Shown in pieces: positions 27,316-52,876 of a stretch of 64,000 bases of DNA. The notes below the pieces were generated by a model. That model did not search any database, was not told where the DNA came from, and worked only from the letters and a program-made list of their open reading frames with translations. The position numbers and the translations under genes were made by a program. This DNA comes from Paralvinella palmiformis (Eukaryota; Annelida; Polychaeta; Terebellida; Alvinellidae): the NCBI GenBank assembly GCA_025642065.1, contig JAODUP010000451.1, forward strand, positions 124,001 to 188,000. The letters run 5' to 3'. Each line of letters opens with the position of its first letter. Within the stretch, counting starts at the first letter, position 1.

Positions 27316-30205
27316 AAAGATTAGACTGGTGGTTTGATGGGGTAGAATTGTCCTCATTAATTCAGTTTTGCTAAATTCATAAATGATTATGTTTTGATCA
27401 GCACCTAGATGCCTTATAAGTTATATTCCAGAGTATCTGTCAAGATTTGATTTTATAATCCACTTGGTTTGGAAATAATTTATTTCAATGGTTTCGTAGC
27501 AAATGTGTTACATGAAAGCATAGATTCATGCAAATATAGTGTGTTTTATTGTATAGCATATATATTTGCAACAGCAGAATCAGCTACTTTGTTGTACGAC
27601 ATATTACATTCTGTTATTGGATATATTTATGTTATTGTTGTAGTGCTCCATTTTATTACTTGATATTTGATGTATGCCTAATTAATTGGAAAATTTAAAT
27701 ATACATTATATTAAAGTAACTGTTATGTGAATACTTTTTTAAATATTGATATCATTATTCAGGCCTACCTTATTACTCCTGAGCTTGGTGACCCATGGCT
27801 CTTTGGCAGTATTTTTATGGAGAAATATCTCAGACAGAACAGACTGTACTTTTTAAGATATTTCTGATACAAAATATTAATGACTATCATCAATAATATT
27901 GGAATGAGCATCCTTTGGAAATTCAACCAATTCAAGTGTTGATTTAGATGCACCAGTCGTCGAAATATCATCGCAACGATGTTCGTGTTCTCTCGCTGCT
28001 GCAGTATTTATAGGACATTTCTTTACTGCTTCTGTTGGATATTCCAGTGGGACAGATATTAAAGCACTACCCTGCAAACATCCAGGTCGTGGGTTCGAAT
28101 CCAGCTCATAGCTGTGTTTGCGGGATATATATATATTCCAGGGAAATCCCCTTTGGCTATATTACCCAGGCGCAACCAGTGCCAAGACTAAACAACTCAA
28201 ATCAATTTAACCCAAATCAGCTCACTGCTTCCAGGGATATATCATTGCAATGGTATTCTTAATCTAAGAATGTTATAAAAGAATTGCAATGGGCGGACGG
28301 GCAAGATAGATGTTTTTAAATGATTTTAGTTACTGATTTACCCATTTTTTTAAACACAAGTGTTTAATGATAATATTGGCAGGCTGGCACTAACTGTCAG
28401 AAGTGTGAAGAGGTGTGCAGTAAGGTTCGCCCAGAAGGTTGTTCTCACCAGTGCCTGCTGCCTTGCCATCCTGGTTTGTGTCCACCTTGTACGCAGATGA
28501 TACGGATGAGGTGCCACTGTCGTCAGCTGGTACTACATGTTGAGTGTGACCAGTGGACACATGCTGATGATACAGAAAGACAGCGATTGCAGTCTTGTCA
28601 TAGTGCATGTCCAAAAACTGTAAGTTATTCACTTATTTTACTTATTTGTTGATCATTACCTTAGAGCAGGGTTCCCATGCACCCTGGAAAACAACAAATT
28701 CATTTTCCAGGTCATGGAAATATCCTGGAATTTTAAAAAATCAGGAAATGTCCTGGAAGAATATTATCTATGAAAAAAATCCACTTAAAACCAAAAAAAC
28801 TGAATAAATATTATTCATGTTGATGAAAAGTTCAGATTTTACTGGTACATAGTTTGATATTCCATGTTAGTTAAAATTTAAATAAAAGTGGGTGGATCAA
28901 AAAAATAGAAGGGGTGAAGACAAGGTTGTTCCATAAAAATGTCAATAATCGATCATACAGTGAATAAATATGATATGATTTTCGCACATTTCTTGATTTA
29001 TTACCACCACCTTTAAATATTATATACTTTGTCCTGGAAAATGGTAATTTTGTCCTGGAAATGTCCTAGAAAATAATATTTCCTTGGCAGCGGTATCCAT
29101 GTAGAGGTCCAGTTAGTAATGTTTAATATGATTGTGGAAAGGCTGTATCACCTCGTAATCCATCTTTAGCTACATTACAATCTTCCACAAGATTTTAGTA
29201 TTCTCTGATTTGTAGCTCATAATTATATTGTCTGTTCCAATGTTAATAATCATCTGTATTAGTTGATGGTTGGATCCAATCAGAATCTATGAGCAGCCAG
29301 CTACTTTTGTAAATTCTCTTTATGTTGAATAGTTGGCTTGTGGACATCAGTGCAAAGCAACATGTCACCCAGGGCCCTGTCCCAGTCCAGATAGGTGTGT
29401 GGAGAAGGTCAACGTACGGTGTAAGTGCAAGCACAGAAAACGTAATTTCCTCTGTAATGAGGTTCAGGCGGGCTATGGCAAAGTTGACTGCGATGATTCT
29501 TGCCAACAACTCAAAGAAAGACTAAAACAGGTAGGTTGTTGATGAAGAATAAATTCAACTATTACAGTCAGATCTGTCCAATAGGGCCGACCAAATTAAT
29601 TGCTAATTGGGAACTGATTAAAGAAGTTGATTCTATAATGATACTTAGATGGATGACATAAATTAGCCCAGTCAGTGTCTTGGAATAATGATAGTTGGAA
29701 CATGAATATTTGTATGCATGGATAATGGAAAAGGAATGTGACTAAACTCATAAGCTGCATGAACCAGCTCATTTATAGTGAGCTGATCAGTGTCGGTTCC
29801 AAGCCACATTTCTGTAAGTGCTATTATGTACCATTCTATTTGTAGTACATGTATTTAATCTTTCACCAAAAATGAGGGATGTGAGAAATAAGATTTAAAA
29901 GAAAAGTTTAGATTGACAATTACTTTGCTATACCTGATGTTATTACTTGATGTTATTATCTCCATTAAAACTTTTAGGAAAAGGAAGAAAAACTTAAAGC
30001 TGAAGCAGAAGCTGCAAGACGTAGGGAAGAGGAGGAAATTGCCGAATTTAAAAGGAAGATGGAACCCAAAAAACGTAAACCACGCAAACAAAAGCAGGTC
30101 GTGAAAGAGGCTCACTTCCTGCAGAAGTATGGAAAGTTCATTGTCGCACCGTTATTGGCGTTTGTTTTCTCTGTCTTTGCATATTATTTGTTGAATACAT
30201 CATAG
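13815..30205 (+). CDS. NFXL1: NFX1-type zinc finger protein, NFXL1 orthologue (17 coding exons, ~901 aa)
   Basis: Exons: 13815-14013, 16783-16962, 17122-17234, 17449-17579, 18285-18463, 18608-18769, 19221-19321, 21082-21196, 22589-22704, 23099-23230, 23402-23613, 26490-26646, 26741-26854, 27019-27150, 28383-28619, 29333-29530, 29978-30205. All have GT-AG borders and phases that join to 2706 nt. Residues 1-20 are Gly/Arg-rich, as in vertebrate NFXL1. An acidic stretch ([13 protein letters not shown]) comes next, then a RING-like C4HC3 domain at about 152-211 ([28 protein letters not shown]). About 220-810 is a cysteine/histidine-rich NFX1-type finger array with CGHxC and CHxGxCPPC units. About 827-875 is charged, and 880-898 is a hydrophobic anchor near the C-terminus. 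Human NFXL1 has the same order and nearly the same length (911 aa). Family knowledge suggests a membrane-anchored RING/NFX1 protein; its substrates are not known from sequence. An upstream acceptor at 13796 implies a spliced 5'UTR. No disruption seen. Confidence 0.95.
14625..14773 (+). mobile_element. SINE-A, 5'-truncated, in NFXL1 intron 1
   Basis: Shows the B box (GTTCAAATCCC), then the CGGCCCATTTAGCCTACC block, GTGGCCGTAAAAC and an ATC tail. The A-box half is lost or diverged. Confidence 0.8.
14795..15700 (-). pseudogene. hAT transposase relic (DUF4371/ZMYM-like), antisense in NFXL1 intron 1
   Basis: The minus strand at 15210-15067 encodes [20 protein letters not shown] and an [15 protein letters not shown] block. 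After a frame change, 15060-14850 encodes [19 protein letters not shown], an [20 protein letters not shown] block and SFVAIILDE, the order typical of the DUF4371 region of hAT-type transposases. The fragment at 15690-15511 ([30 protein letters not shown]) may be the part just before it, split off by SINE-B at 15205-15522. Frameshifts show it is dead. Confidence 0.72.
15205..15522 (-). mobile_element. SINE-B (tRNA head, LINE-like 3' end, ATT tail)
   Basis: Read on the minus strand it begins GAGCCATAATAGCGCAG and has an A-box-like AGCGCAGTTAGTTAGAGCG. A B-box-like GGTTTGAGGCTCC follows, then a 230-bp body, then GGTGCTATATAAACATGC and an ATT-repeat tail at 15205-15215. The tail resembles the end of the LINE at 5350. 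It sits inside the hAT transposase relic. No clean target-site duplication was found. Confidence 0.75.
16523..16620. repeat. short CA/AGAC microsatellite
   Basis: CA run at about 16575-16600, preceded by GTGGGTGGGTAGG and ACAGACAGACACACAG, in NFXL1 intron 1. Confidence 0.8.
17696..17732. repeat. TA microsatellite, NFXL1 intron 4
   Basis: About 36 bp of TA repeat downstream of the RING-encoding exon. Confidence 0.9.
19778..20040 (+). mobile_element. SINE-C (tRNA-headed), NFXL1 intron 7
   Basis: A tRNA-like head with an A-box-like TGGCCTAGTGGATAAGAGC and a B-box-like TGTTCAAATCCC at about 19845 is followed by a body. The body holds the segment CTAAATTTATTTAGAATTGG, then TCCTGTGGTGAAGCTGTAAA. 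The body segment recurs near 61868-61925. A TA run at 20044-20072 abuts the 3' side. Confidence 0.7.
20655..20724 (+). mobile_element. SINE-A 3' fragment, NFXL1 intron 7
   Basis: Holds only the 3' third: GGCCCATTTAGCCTACC, GTGCACAAAAGTGGCAGTAA and an ATC tail. Confidence 0.8.
23663..24621. mobile_element. TA-flanked TIR DNA element, family 2, NFXL1 intron 11
   Basis: The left end is CCGTAGATCCCGGCCATTAA and the reverse complement of the right end is CCGTAGGTCCTGGCCATTAA. TA at 23661-23662 and at 24622-24623 flanks the ends. About 959 bp, no recognisable transposase, so non-autonomous. Inner TIR bases (TTAAGCCGA) resemble the TATAAGTCGA of family 1, suggesting related transposases. Confidence 0.82.
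25360..25442 (-). mobile_element. SINE-A 5' fragment, NFXL1 intron 11
   Basis: The reverse complement gives the SINE-A head (GGCGCCTCC-like start, GTTGGACCACAGATCACTA, GTTCGAACC-like B box, then GGGCATATCTGATAGG) and stops before the body. Confidence 0.75.
25571..26322. repeat. inverted and direct repeat cluster, NFXL1 intron 11
   Basis: The segment 25571-25646 is the near-exact reverse complement of 26250-26322 (shared core TGAAATAAATATTTCAATTA). A more diverged direct copy lies at about 25757-25863. The SINE-A copy at 26033-26225 sits between the arms. Confidence 0.75.
26033..26225 (+). mobile_element. SINE-A, full length, with target-site duplication, NFXL1 intron 11
   Basis: The head GTTGGGCACCTCTGTGGTCT, A box TCTAGTTGGTAGCGCG, B box GTTCAAATCTC, body and CATAAAACACTAATCATC end are all present. 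The 11-bp duplication CTATAATGGAT lies at 26022-26032 and 26226-26236. Confidence 0.88.
27284..27312. repeat. TA microsatellite, NFXL1 intron 14
   Basis: Short TA run of about 29 bp. Confidence 0.9.
28040..28260 (+). mobile_element. SINE-D (tRNA-headed), NFXL1 intron 14
   Basis: A tRNA-like head with an eroded A box (CAGTGGGACAGATATTAAAGC) and a perfect B box in GTGGGTTCGAATCC near 28090. A body unrelated to SINE-A, -B or -C follows. 3' boundary uncertain. Confidence 0.6.
28677..29098. mobile_element. possible hAT-like MITE, NFXL1 intron 15
   Basis: Starts CAGGGTTCCCATGCACCCTG and is built from repeated TCCTGGAA words at both ends. The right end is eroded (GCGGTATCC). The octamers before and after (CCTTAGAG and ATGTAGAG) match at six of eight. 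Classification tentative. Confidence 0.45.
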
Positions 30206-31370
30206 AATGGCACAAAGAAACTGTTTCTGTCCATTACAAGTAACAGCTGTGTGTAAAACTAAAAATATTAAAATGTTCTTCTTTTAATTAATAACTGTTG
30301 CTTTATTTCATGGCAGGGTACTACATATATATGTATTTTGCACTAATTTGTTGTGATTTGTATGTTACAAAGAAAACCTGTCAAGATGAAAATGTTTCAC
30401 GGTATTCATATTTGTTGTTCCAACATTTCCTTTTGATATTATAAACAAAAACAGCTGTACTCTGTCTTAACATTGAAAGACCTGTTTCCACAAGATTTAT
30501 TATGAGAAGTATTTACTTTTATGTGTGTGTATATCAATCCACACACTACTGCCCTAATTTCACCTGTACAGTTTATCAGTTGTTTTCACTTTCAACTTTT
30601 AGCAGATACATTCCAACTGGAGAGATTGTGAGGTTTTTAAGATGATTAAACACCCCCCCCCCTTTCTCCTGTATATTGTTTGATGGAAATTTATTTTATA
30701 GAACAGATTTACGATATATACTCGTGTATAAGTCGCACTCAGGTATAAGATGCACCTGGTTGGGTGTTATCATGTCATCATAAATGTCGTCGCCTTCTTC
30801 GTCGATGTCAGATTTGTCATACTGTTCAGCCCACAATACATCAACTTCATGTTTGAAGTAGTTTATTTGTAGTTCACACATTTCGATCATGTCACTAATT
30901 AGAGCATCGGATTAAATAATCATGGCAGTTATCATGATTAAGTTTGGCTTTGAAAGACAACAGAGAAAACACACCCAATACATGTGTTTATTGTTCATAT
31001 ATTCATACTTAAGGTTGAAAAAACAATCTTGTTGTATTTCCCCCTAAATTATGTCAAATATTACCATCCCTTTTAGAATGGCCTGCATATAAGACACACT
31101 CGATTTTGGCGTCGATTTCGGGGTATAAAAAGTGTAACTTATACACAAGTATATATGGTAGTACATTTCATTTGATGACAAAATAATTTAATTATTTGTA
31201 TCCTAGCTGTGGATGTGTTCATTTTGGTTAAATGTTGTGCTCTGGTTAGGTATTTATGTTGTGAATTTATTCGGAACTAAATATGATAAATGTTTTGATT
31301 TACTTTTTAATTTGTGCTAGAATGTAAATATTTTTATGTATGAAAAAATAAACAATGTTGTATTTACATT
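30206..31370 (+). terminator. NFXL1 3'UTR and probable poly(A) signal
   Basis: An AATAAA at 31347-31352, in GAAAAAATAAACAATG, is the best candidate for the NFXL1 poly(A) signal and gives a 3'UTR of about 1.15 kb. That UTR would include the TIR element at 30712-31158. Earlier weak AT-rich signals could also be used. Confidence 0.55.
30712..31158. mobile_element. TIR DNA element, TA-flanked family 1, copy 2, in the NFXL1 3'UTR
   Basis: The left end is CGATATATACTCGTGTATAA and the reverse complement of the right end is CCATATATACTTGTGTATAA. TA at 30710-30711 and 31159-31160 is the target duplication. An acidic open frame on the minus strand (30890-30696, with SDIDEEGDDIYDDM) lies inside. It could be the tail of a former transposase, but that is only a guess. 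Confidence 0.8.
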
Positions 31371-31425
31371 ACTGACGTGTTCAAGAGGGTGGTCATAAAA
31401 ATAAAAAATAAATAAAAAAGACGTC

Positions 31426-31446
31426 TTTATTCTTTGAAAATTTATT
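31426..31446 (-). terminator. probable AFG2A poly(A) signals
   Basis: AATAAA on the minus strand at 31446-31441 and again at 31431-31426, 95-115 bp beyond the stop codon at 31541. Cleavage would fall at about 31400-31425, close to the NFXL1 3' end. Confidence 0.55.
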
Positions 31447-31540
31447 AATATCTGGTTCAAGTTATGTTCAGTAAGGGATACCAAACCCTATTATCCAACT
31501 TAATGATTTTGATGAGTTTATTTAACAAGAGCCTAGTATA

Positions 31541-48328
<16,788 letters not shown>

Positions 48329-48334
48329 TTTCAA

Positions 48335-48540
48335 TTATATATCTATGACAGTACGCTTATAAAATGTAACGCATTAAATTATTATTATCTGAACTCAAAA
48401 ATAACAATCCAGCATGTTTCTACCGGGCGTATAAGTTCGTATAAATTTATTTCGTAACCAATATGTTTCGTATTAAGATGGATTCGTAATTTGTAGTTCG
48501 TATACATTTCTGTCAATTTATAAATAATATTATTAATTGG

Positions 48541-48604
<64 letters not shown>
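48335..48604 (-). promoter_or_regulatory. AFG2A proximal promoter region (inferred)
   Basis: The only sequence between the AFG2A start codon (AAAATGG context) and the H2 element at 48605 is about 270 bp, including a TA run at 48544-48603. No TATA box or CpG cluster can be assigned. The first exon may extend into this segment. Confidence 0.35.
48544..48603. repeat. TA microsatellite upstream of AFG2A
   Basis: About 60 bp of TA repeat directly abutting the CAGGGTT end of the H2 copy. Confidence 0.95.
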
Positions 48605-48606
<2 letters not shown>

Positions 48607-49083
48607 GGTTCGAAGTTAACGCTCTCCCGTTCATCCGAGACGAGTAGGTTATTAACACGACTAGTAAATTTTCAGTTTGAGTCTTCCTGCGGGCGAGTAC
48701 AATTATTAGGCTATAATAAAGTTTTATCTACAGCTACATGTTATGGCCCAGATATAGCCGTTCCGTTTGAGTTATTAATCTGTTGAACATACCCCCGACG
48801 TTAAATTGTTTTTAACCAAGTAACTGGTTATGCACGCTGAGGGAAAATGTGTGACAGTGAGAACAGCGAGCAGTGTCGTAGATCGTCATCGCATGAAATT
48901 CCGTCCATGTTATCCCCATGGGCGTTTTTTCTCTCTCAATAAATTCATATAGAAACCAGATGCTCTTTTGCGATCATCTACCAATGACTTTTAGTTTATT
49001 TTCTTCAAAATAGACATTTAAGTACATTTATAATGCTATAATTTATACCATTGAAGTTCACAAATTATGAAATAAACTTGATC
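48605..49083 (+). mobile_element. hAT-like element H2, copy 2, upstream of AFG2A
   Basis: Begins CAGGGTTCGAAGTTAACGC and matches 47434-46930 in inverted orientation (shared blocks include ACTAGTAAATTTTCAGTT and CATGTTATCCCC). Confidence 0.68.
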
Positions 49084-50630
49084 AAGTAGATGTATGGGCA
49101 ACTGTATTTGGCGTAGAACAAAGAATATACATGGAATATTAACAATGTTTATGTTTGCGTTAACATGTTAGAGATAGAGAAATTAGTACTTTCATACATA
49201 ATCGGCATCAAATCTCTTGTGCCACGGGTTCATCTACAGTTACAATCAGTCATTCGTTATCAAATGGACAGAATAACCCAAATTGTTTCTAGCTCTAAAC
49301 AACCAATCCTACAAAAATAAGACATTTAGTCAAGGTCAGTGAACTGTTTAAAGTTAGACAGAATATACCCATAGATGTAATAGACACATGCATTGACTAC
49401 TGTAACAGATAACACCAGTAAATCTGTAACCAAGAGATTGGTCTGTTTACATGATATCTCATCATCACAGAACTTCAAGGACTGAAACAGAACAATACCT
49501 TGTAAAATAATGACTTGAAGCAAGTGCATACATAATGTGTAAACACGTGTTTTCCTTTTTTTCAAGTTGGTTATTTGATTTGATATGCATTTAAGTTATG
49601 AACATTCAAGTACTAATTCAGGTGCTGGTAATCCTTTTTTGTATTAAGATATGAAATGGGCTGACAAAATTTCATGGGTTTGATGCCTTGTTTCTTATTT
49701 AATTAATTTTATAATACCAATTTTCACCATTAATATTTATAAATATTAATTACCATCACAGCTGGCCCTGTCTCCTGTATAGGTCTCCTATCTGCTAATA
49801 CCTTCCTCTTTGATTTCAGTGGATGCATGCAGTGGATTTGGTACATCAAAAATAGTTGGAATAGCATTCTAGATAAGTTGTCTGGTTCATGAATTCCGTT
49901 TCAGTGAAATGCATATCATACATTCTACAATTAGTATTCAAGTAATTTAAATCTTTCCTCATCATATATCTGAACGACGACAATTAATAACCCATCGTTT
50001 ACTTCTGTCAATAGAAAAAATAACAAAATGAATGTTTCTACCACTAGTTGAGGTATTTAATAATTAATTTCATAACATTTAAATTATAAACAGAAGTCCA
50101 TGTATATCAATAAGTACCAATTGCTTACGTTTAAAAATAAATATGGATGCAGGTGATCATGTAAATACTCAGCTACTTATAATTATTGAATTAGGGAAAA
50201 ATTATCTGATTATAGTAATGTAATTTTAGAAGTCCAATTATATTATTAACAATAATAAAGTGAAATATACCTCCCGCCCATAACATCTTCAGTGGCTCCA
50301 GTACATGTAACTGTAAGCTTATGTATATCTTACATACCAATTTTGTGATTAATAGGTTGATATTGTTCAATAAATTTAATCAGATTTTGTCTGAAACAAA
50401 TATAGATCTAGATAGATCCTGCTTGGGCCAACTGCTTGGGTCATATCAGGTAGGGGCGTGTCTACTTCAAATTGTTATACTTATTTTTTAAATATTCTTT
50501 ATTTAAAAAAAAACAGATCATATCAAATTTTTACACTAGCTTTCATTTCCTTTCCGGGATGTCTTTATTTGTGCATACTTTTTTCTGTTACTGCAGCCGA
50601 AAGCGGCGCAGAATGAACCAGTGCCATTAG
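49084..50630. other. intergenic, no gene recognised
   Basis: AT-rich. The 79-residue frame at 49565-49326 (minus) is hydrophobic but matches no family I know and lacks supporting splice or start context. Confidence 0.4.
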
Positions 50631-50651
50631 GCGCCATGTTAACGAATGGAG

Positions 50652-50844
50652 GGGCGCCTCCGTGGTCTAGCGGTAGCGTGTTGGACTACCACCCGTGTTC
50701 AAATCTCGGCGTGGGCATATCTGAAGGTTGTTTCATCTTTGACTTCGTTTCATTACCTTTGGAGGTTGCTCGGCCCATTTAGCCTACCTTGTACACAAAA
50801 GTGGCCGTAAAACACCAATCATCATCATCATCATCATCATCATC
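50652..50844 (+). mobile_element. SINE-A, full length, with target-site duplication
   Basis: GGGCGCCTCCGTGGTCTAGC head, B box GTTCAAATCTC, CGGCCCATTTAGCCTACC, GGCCGTAAAACACC and a long ATC tail. GTTAACGAATGGAG (50638-50651) and GTTAACGAAGGGAG (50845-50858) are a 14-bp duplication with one mismatch. The copy interrupts a GC-rich segment. Confidence 0.92.
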
Positions 50845-50999
50845 GTTAACGAAGGGAGCTGTCCATGACAATCTACCTCCGGTCGCTGGGGCCCTGGCGC
50901 TCCATGAATTCAAAATGGCGTCCCATGTTAAAACGCGAAGTAACACGTCTTGTTATATATAGTCTTTGCTAGTACTGCGAATTTCTCATTTTTAAATAA

Positions 51000-51066
51000 C
51001 CACACATTGAGTATTGTTGTTGAACTTTGGCTTTGGTGTATGATAGTGGTTCACTTGTTCACAATT
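51000..51066 (-). mobile_element. Copia leader and gag-start remnant beyond the LTR
   Basis: The minus strand reads ATTGTGAACAAGTGAACCAC then TATC, identical to the block just before the gag start at 54918. CCAAAGCCAAAG-like bases matching the first gag codons follow. Similarity ends near 51000. Confidence 0.6.
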
Positions 51067-51596
51067 GACGAAACGATGTACTCGATCTAGCCGAAGATTT
51101 ATTCTAAACCAATGTTCTATACTATAACGCGTGCTGAAATTATTACAACATGGCGGCTACCAAAATCTCGGTATCATTGACCTGAGAGAAAATTAGACCG
51201 AACACGGCCGCCGATTTGATGGCAAACAGGTCCCAACTTCCGGCCGGGTCAAAAAGGAACACAGACTGCCAAATCAGGTTTATGAATATGGTGAATATTT
51301 TTATGCAAGTCCGCAGAACTAGTCAAGTTGGAATCAAACGCCAGAGAGGGCGAGGGTTGTCGAATAGGCTAAATATAGTATTAATAGTCAAGTTTAATTT
51401 CCCGCCCAAAAACAACGCTTTAAATGTGTTCCTTATACTTGAAATACGATGAAAAGATATTCCTTTTGTATTACTTTCACACCCACGGCCTATGGACTCA
51501 TCAGCACAACAATATAATGTGTACAAATATAAGAGTTAAAAGAAAAGTTCGAGTCAACATTTAATTCGAGTTTACATATTCTAACATCCCCACTTT
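51067..51596 (-). mobile_element. Copia-type LTR (inferred)
   Basis: On the minus strand a purine tract AAAGTGGGGA (51606-51597) is followed by TGTTAGAATATGTAAACTCG, the classic start of a Copia LTR. About 500 bp later there is an AGAATAAATC poly(A)-like signal and then the block shared with the leader before gag. The exact 3' edge (near 51066, or 10 bp further at GAACA) is uncertain. Confidence 0.6.
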
Positions 51597-51769
51597 AACC
51601 GAAATTACATCTATTTAGGCCAAAATTCAATTCTTATCTTTGACACCAATTTTATGAACATATCTGCAACATTATTGTTTGTTGGTACATATTTCAACTC
51701 TAATTATAACAACACTTTGTACCTGACATCTTACAAAATGATATTTGGTGTCTATATATGTGTTTAGAC
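51597..51769 (-). pseudogene. Copia RNase H C-terminus and polypurine tract
   Basis: The minus strand encodes, in two frames, IDTKYHFVR and YVPTNNNVADMFIKLVSK, the conserved end of Copia polyproteins, directly before the purine tract and LTR. The frame change and a stop show decay. It is the downstream end of the element whose gag starts at 54918. Confidence 0.7.
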
Positions 51770-52540
51770 CAGGGGTCGGCAACTTTTTTGGGTGGAGGGC
51801 TAACGTCTGAATATCAGGCTGTATAGATGGGTGCCCGCAAGCCTCAGACTCGTCAGCGTACCCTTCAAATGTGAATCGGTGAGTTTACAACGCGTCTTGC
51901 TCTTTGTAAAAATCACTTTGCTGAACAGTTGTTCACATAAGTACGTGCTTTCGAATAGTGCAATTACCATTCGAGCGTGACGCATTAGTCCGGGGAATTA
52001 GTCGACTGGAATATATTGTTGGTAAAACTTACCTATTGCAACTTCAGTAAACTTGGTTTTGAAACTCAGTGTTTTATTTCAAATCAATCAGTTCCATCTG
52101 CAGGTGAACGGCAACACTATCCAAGGCTACTCCGAACGGAGTGGCAAATAATGAAAAGGACTGGTTGTGGGCGCACAGATCTGCAAATCGAATTTTGAAT
52201 TGTTCTCTCAACTGCCCAACAAAAGCAACATACGTAGGGGCTGGTTTACTTGCAGACAACGTTGGAAAATTTGCACAATTGTGTTGTTTGAGTTGTCCCA
52301 CCTACGGACGAAGCTTCACCTCAAATGCGCAGACGTGTGCAAACAGTTTGTTGATTAACTGGTCTCTGCCCTGTAATTTTATGATCAACACATTCATATG
52401 TTTTGAAATGTCTACCAAGAATGCCAAATCTGACAACCATGCTGGTACTGACATAAAACAGAAAATAGTATTTGGTTTTTATCCAATACTACATCAGTAT
52501 GTCATCCAACGAGGATTTTGATAGAATAAAACACTATAAA
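51770..52540 (-). mobile_element. hAT element with transposase relic (GTF2IRD2/FAM200-like), inserted in Copia
   Basis: The terminus on the + strand is CAGGGGTCGGCAACTTTTTT at 51770. On the minus strand the order is SDLAFLVDISKHMNVL, KLQGRDQLINKLF, RFADLCAHNQSFSLFATPFG, HLQMELIDLK and finally FESTYLCEQLFSK plus KSKTRCKLTDSHLKGTL. This is the C-terminal half of a hAT transposase with its dimerisation region. Several stops and frame changes disrupt it. The other terminus was not found. Confidence 0.82.
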
Positions 52541-52876
52541 TATCTGCTCCCGGTTACCATTATTACGAAAGAGCGCATAGAAAGCTAGCCAGGTCCTGAT
52601 TGCTCGGACAATTTTCCGATGATTGTCGACCTCTATGTAAAGGATCATTAGCATATTGCCTTCATCGCAGCAAAGGACATTTTAATAGGGGTTATTAGTC
52701 AACTGGTTGTTTTGATAATTAAGCGGTCAGTGACGGCCGAAAGCAATGTGTGTAAGTGGGTTAAAAGAGATGTGGGAATGTCGATACTTTACAAATACTC
52801 TAAAATCCACAAATACTCTAAACCCCAGAAAAATGTCGTGGGCCGGACAGAATATAACATATTGTTCCAATTATGT
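52541..52876. other. unassigned sequence between hAT and Copia relics
   Basis: No coding similarity recognised. It may hold the lost end of the hAT element and eroded Copia reverse-transcriptase sequence. Confidence 0.35.

Larger units (their letters stand above)
50580..51165. promoter_or_regulatory. promoter-like segment with repeated YY1-type motifs
   Basis: Relatively GC-rich for the window. GCGCCATGTT lies near 50631, AAAATGGCGTCC near 50912 and ACAACATGGCGGC near 51145, all close to the YY1 core (CCAT or ATGG in a GC context). No exon can be attached. The last motif falls inside the inferred Copia LTR, so it may be retroelement promoter sequence instead. Confidence 0.3.

Noticed and set aside
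28390..28632. 80-codon minus-strand frame
   Set aside because: Antisense shadow of the NFXL1 exon at 28383-28619.
50652..50740. Possible tRNA gene (A and B boxes)
   Set aside because: The box-containing segment is the head of SINE-A, with a target-site duplication and repeat tail; no acceptor stem pairs. The same reasoning applies to 4220, 15522, 19778, 26033, 28040 and 39419.
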